A DNA stretch of 6,517 nucleotides from Bacteroidales bacterium (lineage in GTDB: Bacteria > Bacteroidota > Bacteroidia > Bacteroidales > Bacteroidaceae), in contig SFPC01000094.1 of assembly GCA_004552195.1 (NCBI GenBank), positions 1-6,517 of the forward strand. The letters are read 5' to 3'. A program made the position numbers and the translations under genes. Positions 1 through 6,391 of this stretch are shown in pieces. Within the stretch, counting starts at the first letter, position 1. Each line of letters starts with the position of its first letter. The notes under the pieces were generated by a model, which was not told the origin of the DNA, made no database searches, and was given only the letters and a program-made list of their open reading frames with translations.

Positions 1-336
1 ATAAAAACAGAAGATATAAAGTTTGGATTCATAACAGAACCAGGCATGATGCTAAATGTTCCATATGATAAAGTTTATATCGAAAATACAAATGCTGTAG
101 GAATTCCTGTCTCAGATACGAAAATTAGCTGTAACAAGGGAAAATGGCTCGCCTTTAACTTTCGTGTTGGCATATATGCGTCATTCGACAACATAAGTGT
201 ATCTTTAGGATATGTTTTTTCAAACATGGACATTTATAAAATGCGAAGAAATATGCAATACGAAAATATAAAATTCAATGATTACTATCCACAAAAGGAA
301 AACATTAGTGGTTTGTTTTTTAAAATATCATTCTGA
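1..336 (+). CDS. C-terminal fragment of a probable outer-membrane beta-barrel protein (5' end outside window)
   Basis: The frame is open from base 1 to a TGA at 334-336, so the visible 111 residues are the C-terminus of a longer protein; the first ATG at 46 is probably internal. Late in the fragment, stretches such as WLAFNFRVGIYASF and NISVSLGYVF alternate hydrophobic and polar residues like transmembrane beta-strands. The last residues (SGLFFKISF) end in phenylalanine, the usual C-terminal signature of outer-membrane barrels recognised by the BAM complex. I cannot name the exact family; barrels of this kind in Bacteroidota include PorT-like proteins and many orphan surface proteins. The coding sequence is AT-rich (about 30% GC in the first 60 bases), in contrast with the GC-richer tamB gene it converges on. 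The barrel call is inferred from strand pattern and terminus only. Confidence 0.6.
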   Translation: MKTEDIKFGFITEPGMMLNVPYDKVYIENTNAVGIPVSDTKISCNKGKWLAFNFRVGIYASFDNISVSLGYVFSNMDIYKMRRNMQYENIKFNDYYPQKENISGLFFKISF

Positions 337-341
337 AAAAG

Positions 342-361
342 ACAAGTAGACTAATACTTGT
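342..361 (+). terminator. Possible terminator hairpin after the barrel gene
   Basis: Six bases after the TGA, ACAAGTA (342-348) and TACTTGT (355-361) form a perfect 7-bp stem with a 6-nt loop. A competing fold pairs 337-349 with 369-380, with C343 bulged, and puts the T-rich stretch CTTTCTTTT (372-380) into the 3' arm. The T-run does not directly follow the short stem and the stem is AT-rich, so this is a weak intrinsic terminator candidate judged mainly by its position. Confidence 0.3.
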
Positions 362-377
362 TGTAAGACTACTTTCT

Positions 378-453
378 TTTAACCCCAATCGGTCATTAGG
401 ATTTCTCAGTGTTGTACGGCAAAGAATAATCCTAATGACCGATTGAGGTTAAA
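378..453. repeat. 26-bp near-perfect inverted repeat (large hairpin or palindromic element)
   Basis: The arms at 378-403 and 428-453 are reverse complements over 26 bp with one mismatch (C385 opposite A446), separated by 24 bases. The core of the left arm is CCAATCGGTCATTAGGATT. In a + strand transcript the mismatch is C-A, but in a - strand transcript it becomes a G-U wobble, so the stem is fully paired only in RNA reading leftward, out of tamB. No clear U-run follows the stem in either direction, so it is not a textbook intrinsic terminator. It lies between two convergent genes. It could be a bidirectional transcript-end structure, a REP/MITE-like dispersed palindrome or the remnant of a mobile element end. 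The inverted repeat itself is certain; its role is not. Confidence 0.85.
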
Positions 454-557
454 TTATAAGGGAGACAATTTCAAAATGTCACCCCCAACTCCAAATGAAA
501 TGGAGTGACGAATACAATAAAGGAAGCGTGAATGTTGGGTAGTAAACCTGTTTCCGG

Positions 558-585
558 GAGACAGATAACCTGTTATTTCTGTCTC
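558..585 (-). terminator. Possible hairpin downstream of tamB
   Basis: GAGACAG (558-564) pairs with CTGTCTC (579-585), and ATAAC (565-569) with GTTAT (572-576), leaving a 2-base centre and a TT bulge. It begins about 64 nt past the tamB stop in the direction of tamB transcription. No U-run follows on the - strand, so it may be an RNA 3'-end stabilising structure rather than an intrinsic terminator. The stem is clear; the function is inferred from position. Confidence 0.3.
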
Positions 586-648
586 ATTGCCCGCTATGCT
601 CCCTCCACAAAAGATGGAGCTAAGGGGGGAAGGCAGGGTCATCGGTCG

Positions 649-3600
649 TCAGGGCTTTTTCTTATCTTTCCGTATGCGCCGGAAAAGTTGGCCGAAGCGC
701 GTGAAGTCTCGTTGCAACGTGATGCCCACGCCCTGGGTGGTGAGGGAGGAGGGGGTGAAATAACGGTCGGACGTTTCGCTGTAGGCACGCAGGCTGACCC
801 CTCCGTGAGGCGTGAGGATGTAGCGTATGTCGAAGTCGCCCACAAAATTCGAGGTATAAGTGGGGCGGTCGCGGTAACCGAAGTTGCCGTTGATGAGCAG
901 GCGGTCGCCCAAGAGGCGGCCCTGCAACTGTCCGTCCACCTCAAGGTCGTTCCACCCCATGGTGCCCGGCGTGAGGTTGGTGCCGAAGCTCCAATGCGAA
1001 CGGCTGCCAAGTGCAGAAGAGATAACGCTGTTGAGCTGTCCTGTGAGCGTGGTGGAGAGCAGTGAACGCATGGCTGCTGTGCTCTGTCCGCTTGTGGCAC
1101 CTTCTGTCTCGGTGGAGCCAGCGGCGTAGAAGCGGCCTATGCCCAACAGACTGATGGCTTGGCGGTTCATGTCCTCGTCCGTGGCGATGAGCTGGCGCAC
1201 CATGCGTTTCTCATCGTCCGAAATGCCCTGCAGGTCGATGTCGAAGCTCACCTGCGGAGCATTGGCTTGTCCGCCAATGTTGAGGATGCAGTCCACACGC
1301 GCCGTGCGTTGTCCGAAACCGGCGGCATAGTTGAGGTCGCTCAGGGGTACGCCGCTAAGACTGTAGACCGCTTTGAGCGCGAGGTCGGCTTGGGCAGGAT
1401 TACCGGCGAAGGTGATGGTGCTGCCCTGCTGCAAAGCCATACCCTTGCGTATCAGGTCCTGAATAGACATATTATAGGTGCCACGCTGGAGGGTATAGGT
1501 GCCGTACATTTCGAAGTTGCCCTTGTTGTGATAAGTGGCACGCAGCGTGCCTGAGCCGTAAGCCGTAATGGCGTCGCCCGAGCGCGGATCAGTGATGACT
1601 TTCAGTTCGGCTCCCGGCGTGGCTTCGATGAGGAAATTGAGGTAGATGTCGCTTTCAGCCTCTTGGGGAATGTCTTCTTCGGCGGTATGAAGCGGTTGCC
1701 CGGTGGTGGCCGAAGCGTTGGCAGAGTCAGTTTGCTGCCAGCCAGATGAGAGGTCGCGCTCCGTGGCATCGTGGAAACGAATCATGCGGTCGGCGGGGTC
1801 AAGCGACGAAGCCGTTCCTTGGGTGTAGACAAAAGTGGTGGGAGAGAGCGGACGAATGCGAATGTCAGCTGCAAAAATGCCGGGCTGTCCCTGCAAGTGA
1901 ATTTGCCCTGTGCCCGTGGTGGTGCTGTAGAACGGCATCAGGGGTGAAGAGGGCTGGTCGTAGCACAGCATGTTCTCCGCGTTGACGGTAAAGTCGTAGG
2001 TCAGGTTCTTGAGATGCGTGTGGCGCAGGTAACCAGATGCTGTGCCTGAGCCGTGTGTCAGGTCGCTTACTCGGAAATCATGGAATGCAAATTGTCCCGG
2101 CGTGCATTCCACAGTGCCCTCGCTGATGCGGTAGGTTACTCCGGTAGAAGGGATAAGGGCTTGTGCGTTGGCTGTGAGTTTTCCTTCAAAGTCAAGTTTC
2201 TTGAACGGGCCGAAGAGCCGGAGGTTGCCTGTAGCCTCACCGTCGAGGTGAGAGAAAATGCCGTCTGTGTATCGGCGGAGAAATGCCAATCGGGTGTGGT
2301 TGGTCTGCATGTGCAGGTCGAGCCCCTTTTCGGCGAGTGAAACGAAACCGTTGACCTTGGTGCCGTAGCCTTGTCCACCCGGCAGCTTCATGTCCGCCTC
2401 CAGATTGATGCGGTTTTCCGTAGGATTCCAGTTGCCTTTGATTTGGGCATCTCCCATCAGACCTTTATTGAATCGGAACTCAGGTATGTGCAGGTTGGCG
2501 TGCAGCTGCGTTTCGCCACCTGACTTGTTGAAGATGGCCTGTCCCGTGGCTCTTCCACCAAACTCCACGGCATCGAAGTCGATGAGGTTGAGGATGTAGT
2601 CAACGTCCATTTCGTGCAAATGGGCCACGATGGAGTCGCGGCTGCCCTGCATCAAACGACCGTCGACGGTGAGCGACTGCGGATGATGGCTCAGACTGAC
2701 ACCTTGGAACGACAATGCACCGTCGCCGATGGCCAAATGGCCCGAAGCGATGTTCCAGATGGTGTCGGAAAGCAGGAAATGGGTGGGGTGGATGTCCGTT
2801 TGCCAAGTCAAGTGGCCGTTGGTCTGCCGGCTGAACTGTGTACTGGCGCGGAAAGTGCCGTTATAGCTTTGAGGTTGTTGCTGTGCCTGCCACGAAAGAA
2901 GGCTGTGCAGAGTGTCGTTGGCGGCCTGCAGTCGCAAAGCCCAATTAAAGATGTGGCCGCCGAAGGATTTTTGCGTCTTCACCAAGCCCGTCAGTCCATC
3001 GTGGTGGCCGGACAAATAAATACTCGTGCGTCCAAAAAATTGGTTGCCAACAGTCAGGCTGTCCGTGTCTACCGACAGCGAGGTGCGTCCCTCGAAGCCT
3101 GATAACGTGCCTTCCACCTGTATGGGCGACTGAATGACTAAGGGGATGTTTGCCACGTTTTGCCACATGTCCGTGGGGCGAAGCGTTGCCCGGATTTGCC
3201 AGCCGCTCGGTGTTTCCTTTTTGGCGGCTGTGGCTGCGCCGGTTTGTCCGGAGGGTGAACCCGGAGAGCGCAGTCCCGGCAGATTTTGATACAAAAGTGT
3301 CTGCAACCCTCGTACCGCTTGTGCAAAGTCGGGAGAACCGGTGAGCGTGGCATCGAGAAGATCGCTTTGCAGTTCTACGCAGGATCTTCCGTCGGGGAGA
3401 GAGGAGAGCTTTGCCTGCAATGAGTTCAGCCTGTAATCGCCTTTCTGCGAACCCGTCATAGAGAAGTCGGTGAGCCTTAAATCGCCATTCCAATGCCCCG
3501 AACAGATGTTCTGTAACGAAGCCCGGAGGTTGCCTGAATAATGTGCTTTCCCGTAATCGCCTTGCATCCCCCACAATCCCGGAGAGACATGAGGTACTTG

Positions 3601-5187
3601 CAGGTCAATGCTTCCTCCGTCAATTTTCCACCCTTTCAGAAACATTTGGGCGGAGGCCAGCATTTGCAGTGAGGGGTCGGCGGAGCGGAAATGGACTTGC
3701 AACTGCCCCGGGGTGAAGAGGCTCTGCACCTCGATGTTGCCGTAGTGGCGGCCTTGATGAGCGACGTGCGGCACTTTTATCTCTATCCGGGCGTTTCTCA
3801 GCGTTTGTTGCCATTGAGAAAGAGAAGCAAGTGAGATACCCCAGGCCTGCATTCGGGCTTGCAACGAGAGCAAGTCTGGTAGTTCCGGGCGGGAAAGCAA
3901 TTGGCTGACAGCCAGTTGCGTCAGGTCCATTTCCACTTCAGCTTCATGGCCTTCAAGCCGGGCTGTGGCCGTAGCCATTCCGGCATCCGTTTGCAGCTGT
4001 AGTTCTCCCTGCATCCTATTTTGCAAAGAAAAAGTCAATTTTCCCTTGGCCTGTAGCTTTCCTATTTGTGTGGCAACTTGGGTATAAACAGCATTGTTGG
4101 GGAAACAAGAAGCAGCGAGCCAGAGGGTGAACTGCGGAGCCAGTTGCAGACTGTTCAAGTCCAGCTGTAGTCGTTCCCATTGGTTGCTTTTACGTGAGGT
4201 GTTCCCGCTCATTGCCAAGGCAAACAAGCCGTTCGTTTCTTGGAGGTTCAGTTTCGTAACTTCCACTTGTCCGGGAGTGATGCGAAATACCGTGGTGCAT
4301 TGCACGTCAAAGCGTTTAGTTGTCAAAAGATGTTCAGGCAACGGCAGGCATTGCAGATCAGCCGTGGAAATCGTGGCATTGTTGAAACCGCCTTCTACGC
4401 GGAGTGTTTTCCCATCGATGCTTCCGTCTTGCTGAGGCTGCCAAGTAGCCGTGAGGAGGGGCATTTGTAAGGAAGAATGGGGCATCCCGATTTCCAAGTC
4501 CTGCAAAATGGCCTTGCCTGGCTCGGCTGAGAGCTTGAGGCTCAAATTGTTCAGAGAAAAACCGCTTTGTTCCGAGAAGGAGAGCGAACGCACACGTAGC
4601 TGCAGCAACTCTGGACGGAGGCTCTTCAGGCTGATGTTCGCATTGAGCTGCTGAATGTCAAGATGGTGCAGGTTGACCTTGCCGGGTGTGGAGAGCTCGT
4701 ATAACTCGTGGTAGCGCAGATTGACGCGGCGCAGGATAAGAGAGTTGATGCGTAAGTTTAATGGCGTAGACTCTTCTTCTTGATTTTTAGAAGAAAACGT
4801 GTCGATGATAAACTGGTAATTGGCAGGTTTGTCTTTCGCTTCTCTATATAAATTGACCGTAGCATCGAGCAAGGAAACGGTGCGTAGCGAAATCTGCTTT
4901 TTGAACAGGGTACGCAACTCAATCTTGGCCGACATGCTTCTGGCTTGTAAAATAGGGGTACCTTTGAGATCATTGATGCGCACGTCTTGAAGCATTACCC
5001 TGTTGAACAGTCCCACCTGTACCGAGCCGATGTGTACCCCTGAATGAAGTTCTTTGGCCAGTGTTTCAGCCAAATGTTGCGTCATGGCCTGCTGTAGAGG
5101 CGAATAGTTGAGTACGGCTAACAAGAGGATATAGCCGCTCAAAATGAAGCAGACAATGAAGCGAAATATTTTGCGGAGTGTGCGCAT
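649..5187 (-). CDS. tamB: TamB/DUF490 family translocation and assembly module protein
   Basis: TamB-family proteins are anchored in the inner membrane and extend a long hydrophobic-grooved beta structure across the periplasm; they help assemble outer-membrane proteins and move phospholipids to the outer membrane. The preferred start (ATG 5185-5187) gives 1512 residues, typical of Bacteroidota members. It opens with basic MRTLRK and one hydrophobic segment (about residues 7-27), a signal anchor. The body is a long array of beta-strand-rich, AsmA-like segments with few charged clusters. Two low-complexity linkers occur: one rich in Pro/Gly/Ala/Ser (about 635-660) and one rich in Ser/Thr/Gln/Glu (about 1145-1182). 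The conserved C-terminal TamB domain follows, with TLQRGTYNMSIQDLIRKG, FGYRDRPTY and the ending SETSDRYFTPSSLTTQGVGI, characteristic of Bacteroidota TamB. The frame also opens at an ATG at 5238, but that adds 17 non-signal-like residues overlapping the upstream ABC gene, so I prefer 5187. No Shine-Dalgarno is present. No frameshift is seen. TamA/TamM is not in the window. Confidence 0.92.
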   Translation of the reverse strand: MRTLRKIFRFIVCFILSGYILLLAVLNYSPLQQAMTQHLAETLAKELHSGVHIGSVQVGLFNRVMLQDVRINDLKGTPILQARSMSAKIELRTLFKKQISLRTVSLLDATVNLYREAKDKPANYQFIIDTFSSKNQEEESTPLNLRINSLILRRVNLRYHELYELSTPGKVNLHHLDIQQLNANISLKSLRPELLQLRVRSLSFSEQSGFSLNNLSLKLSAEPGKAILQDLEIGMPHSSLQMPLLTATWQPQQDGSIDGKTLRVEGGFNNATISTADLQCLPLPEHLLTTKRFDVQCTTVFRITPGQVEVTKLNLQETNGLFALAMSGNTSRKSNQWERLQLDLNSLQLAPQFTLWLAASCFPNNAVYTQVATQIGKLQAKGKLTFSLQNRMQGELQLQTDAGMATATARLEGHEAEVEMDLTQLAVSQLLSRPELPDLLSLQARMQAWGISLASLSQWQQTLRNARIEIKVPHVAHQGRHYGNIEVQSLFTPGQLQVHFRSADPSLQMLASAQMFLKGWKIDGGSIDLQVPHVSPGLWGMQGDYGKAHYSGNLRASLQNICSGHWNGDLRLTDFSMTGSQKGDYRLNSLQAKLSSLPDGRSCVELQSDLLDATLTGSPDFAQAVRGLQTLLYQNLPGLRSPGSPSGQTGAATAAKKETPSGWQIRATLRPTDMWQNVANIPLVIQSPIQVEGTLSGFEGRTSLSVDTDSLTVGNQFFGRTSIYLSGHHDGLTGLVKTQKSFGGHIFNWALRLQAANDTLHSLLSWQAQQQPQSYNGTFRASTQFSRQTNGHLTWQTDIHPTHFLLSDTIWNIASGHLAIGDGALSFQGVSLSHHPQSLTVDGRLMQGSRDSIVAHLHEMDVDYILNLIDFDAVEFGGRATGQAIFNKSGGETQLHANLHIPEFRFNKGLMGDAQIKGNWNPTENRINLEADMKLPGGQGYGTKVNGFVSLAEKGLDLHMQTNHTRLAFLRRYTDGIFSHLDGEATGNLRLFGPFKKLDFEGKLTANAQALIPSTGVTYRISEGTVECTPGQFAFHDFRVSDLTHGSGTASGYLRHTHLKNLTYDFTVNAENMLCYDQPSSPLMPFYSTTTGTGQIHLQGQPGIFAADIRIRPLSPTTFVYTQGTASSLDPADRMIRFHDATERDLSSGWQQTDSANASATTGQPLHTAEEDIPQEAESDIYLNFLIEATPGAELKVITDPRSGDAITAYGSGTLRATYHNKGNFEMYGTYTLQRGTYNMSIQDLIRKGMALQQGSTITFAGNPAQADLALKAVYSLSGVPLSDLNYAAGFGQRTARVDCILNIGGQANAPQVSFDIDLQGISDDEKRMVRQLIATDEDMNRQAISLLGIGRFYAAGSTETEGATSGQSTAAMRSLLSTTLTGQLNSVISSALGSRSHWSFGTNLTPGTMGWNDLEVDGQLQGRLLGDRLLINGNFGYRDRPTYTSNFVGDFDIRYILTPHGGVSLRAYSETSDRYFTPSSLTTQGVGITLQRDFTRFGQLFRRIRKDKKKP

Positions 5188-5212
5188 GAGAGCTTGGAGT
5201 TGATAACAATAA

Positions 5213-5527
5213 TTATAGCCTGAGGCATTGGTCGGCATATTTGAGTGCCTCCGGCCGGTGGGTGATGATGATGGTGGTGTGATGCGGATAGCTGCCGGCT
5301 ATCTGCTGTAAAACACGTTGTTCAGTAGCAGGATCCAAAGCTGAAGTCGCTTCATCCAATATCAGGATACGGCCACCTGCGAGTAAAGCCCGTGCGATGG
5401 CAATGCGTTGTGCTTGTCCTTCCGATAAACCACCGCCTGCTTCTCCGCAAGGCGTGTCGAGCCCCAGCGGTTTAGAGTTGACAAAGTCCGCCGCTGCCGT
5501 GTGCAGTGCGTAGAACATTTCCTCTTC
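5213..5527 (-). other. 3' end of an exporter-type ABC transporter ATPase gene (Bacteroidales part of the chimera)
   Basis: These bases encode about the last 105 residues of a fused permease/ATPase exporter. The run ALHTAAADFVNSKPLGLDT, followed by C-G-E-A-G-G-G and LSEGQ, is the usual helical-domain-to-signature region of such exporters in Bacteroidota, and it continues through Walker B and the H-loop to a short end (ADQCLRL). Full-length relatives are about 550-600 residues, with six membrane helices first. The substrate cannot be told from this part. Gene end and tamB start are 25 nt apart, which suggests a shared transcript. This adjacency lies wholly on the left of the junction, so it is not put in doubt by it. 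Confidence 0.75.
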
Positions 5528-6355
5528 CGTGGCATCGCTCCGGTCTATCTCAGCGCCCACGCCGCCCATGACGATCATTCGGCCGTCCAGGTGGCGCACC
5601 ACTTCCGGGATGTTGTTCTCCGGCAGGATTCCCTGCCAGCACTGAATGCCGATTTCCACCATATCATCCAGAATCGGCACCAGATAGGAATCGGAGTGGT
5701 GGATGGCGATGCATCCCGCATCCCGAATCTCTCCGTAGAACTTCCGATACGGTTCCTTAAAGAATTCCCGCCAGATTTCCGGCTTCATGAACAGCTGGTT
5801 TTTCGCACCCCAGTCGTCGTGGGAGAAGATGACGTCCGGCTGCAACCCCTTAATCAGCATCCGAACATATTCCAGGCGGTAACTGAGGATGTAGTCGATC
5901 AGCTCGTGCATCTCCTTCGGGTGCTCGTAGAAATTGGTCAGGGTGTCTTCGAACCCCATCAGGAAGTGGCATTGCTCGAAGATGCCGGTTCCCATAAAAC
6001 CCGCCAGGAGACGCCGATCGCCCGCTTTTTCTCTCTGGGCCTTCCGGTATTCTTCCCAGCCCTCTTGGCAGTTGCTTTTAATATCCGGTGCGTGGACCTC
6101 CTCTTTCCATCGGGTAATGTCCTTCAGCACCGTGGCTTCCTCCGAGTGATACGGGATGGTGCCCGGCGCATCTTCCGGGAAAAGAATGGTCACGCCCCAG
6201 CGGTCGATGGTCCGAGATCCCCGAACCTGACCGGCCCGAAGGTACCGGCTCACCGGATCCCCCAGCGCCATCTGCAGGGCTTCATACTGGTCCAGCAGGC
6301 GCTCCGGCCGCCCCTCTTTCTTCAACAGTTCCAGAAATATTTCTTTTGGTGTCAT
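5213..6355 (-). CDS. Chimeric ORF: URO-D superfamily protein N-terminus joined in frame to an ABC exporter ATPase C-terminus
   Basis: This is one 380-residue open frame made of two unrelated parts. Residues 1 to ~275 match the uroporphyrinogen-decarboxylase/corrinoid methyltransferase superfamily (PF01208): H-D-D-W-G at 179-183, the KPEIWREFFKEPYRKFYGEI helix, H-H-S-D-S-Y at 219-224 and GGVGAEIDRSD at 264-274. The family is normally about 340-360 residues, so its last barrel strand and helices are missing. From ~275 the sequence is the end of an ABC exporter nucleotide-binding domain: signature LSEGQ (310-314), Walker B ILILDE (330-335) with the catalytic Glu, D-loop SALD (338-341) and switch His 366 in ITHRP. 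Walker A, Q-loop and the membrane domain are absent, so this half cannot be a working ATPase. The start is supported by AAAGGAG eight bases upstream. The TAA stop lies 25 nt before the preferred tamB start. The fusion is most likely an artefact join of a Clostridia-like and a Bacteroidales-like sequence; the product as written is probably not a real functional protein. Confidence 0.85.
   Translation of the reverse strand: MTPKEIFLELLKKEGRPERLLDQYEALQMALGDPVSRYLRAGQVRGSRTIDRWGVTILFPEDAPGTIPYHSEEATVLKDITRWKEEVHAPDIKSNCQEGWEEYRKAQREKAGDRRLLAGFMGTGIFEQCHFLMGFEDTLTNFYEHPKEMHELIDYILSYRLEYVRMLIKGLQPDVIFSHDDWGAKNQLFMKPEIWREFFKEPYRKFYGEIRDAGCIAIHHSDSYLVPILDDMVEIGIQCWQGILPENNIPEVVRHLDGRMIVMGGVGAEIDRSDATEEEMFYALHTAAADFVNSKPLGLDTPCGEAGGGLSEGQAQRIAIARALLAGGRILILDEATSALDPATEQRVLQQIAGSYPHHTTIIITHRPEALKYADQCLRL
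5519..5540. other. Chimera junction with likely microhomology
   Basis: On the - strand the bases read through D-A-T-E-E-E (residues 274-279). URO-D family members carry an acidic D-x-T-E-E-E step just after the GG-x-D/G loop, and ABC exporters carry an A-T-E-E-E-like step just before the ALHTAAADF helix. Both parents could therefore supply the same 15-20 bases here. The exact breakpoint cannot be set within this interval from sequence alone. Confidence 0.65.
5537..6355 (-). other. URO-D superfamily methyltransferase-like gene, 3' truncated by the junction (Clostridia-like part)
   Basis: These bases encode residues 1-273 of a protein of the URO-D superfamily, which includes heme-pathway HemE and the MtaA/MtbA-type enzymes that move methyl groups from corrinoid proteins. 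The sequence is unlike true HemE. MtaA-like enzymes bind zinc through a His-X-Cys motif at the start of a late strand; here the equivalent place reads H-S-D-S (220-223) with no cysteine, so a zinc-thiol methyltransferase role is uncertain. Clostridia carry many such paralogues of unknown substrate. The coding style and strong Shine-Dalgarno fit Firmicutes and not the tamB side. Missing are roughly the last 65-80 residues expected for the family. Confidence 0.75.
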
Positions 6356-6363
6356 TTTGCGTT

Positions 6364-6370
6364 CTCCTTT
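6364..6370 (-). promoter_or_regulatory. Strong Shine-Dalgarno AAAGGAG of the URO-D gene
   Basis: AAAGGAG on the - strand sits eight bases before the ATG at 6353-6355, near-ideal spacing. It fixes the start of the URO-D gene. Such a strong site is usual in Firmicutes and unusual in Bacteroidota; the tamB start in the same window has none. Confidence 0.8.
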
Positions 6371-6391
6371 GTCCCTAAAACAATCCCTTTT

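Larger units (their letters stand above)
337..648. other. Intergenic region between convergent genes, no gene seen
   Basis: This 312-base stretch separates the + strand barrel gene from the - strand tamB gene. It holds the hairpin at 342-361, the 26-bp inverted repeat at 378-453, a 6-bp hairpin (ACTCCA 488-493, TGGAGT 501-506), the stem at 558-585 and a weak 5-bp stem (CTCCA 603-607, TGGAG 615-619). Short open frames cross it, but none has a recognisable protein, ribosome binding site or codon bias. Base composition changes from AT-rich on the left to GC-richer from about 550 onward. I see no tRNA, CRISPR repeat or promoter with convincing Bacteroidota -33/-7 elements. Confidence 0.6.

Noticed and set aside
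378..453. Invertible promoter (phase-variation switch) of the Bacteroides type
   Set aside because: The spacer between the arms is only 24 bases, too short to carry a promoter, no invertase gene is present, and both neighbouring genes point toward it rather than away.
454..642. 62-residue - strand open frame in the intergenic gap
   Set aside because: No family resemblance and no ribosome binding site, and it runs through the stem at 558-585; more likely non-coding.
388..653. Third copy of the repeat core near 641-653 (ATCGGTCGTCAGG against ATCGGTCATTAGG)
   Set aside because: Two mismatches in 13 bases and overlap with the end of tamB coding sequence make this a chance resemblance.
532..1554. 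Open frames on the + strand across the end of tamB
   Set aside because: They are antisense to a strongly supported coding region and their translations look like shadow sequence with no domain or start signal.
2945..3574. 209-residue - strand open frame inside tamB
   Set aside because: It lies in another frame of tamB, is Arg/His-rich with no recognisable domain, and the tamB frame is continuous through it.
5213..6355. A new bifunctional enzyme combining methyl transfer and ATP hydrolysis
   Set aside because: The ABC half has no Walker A or Q-loop and the URO-D half lacks its final segment, so neither activity could be expected from the fused product.
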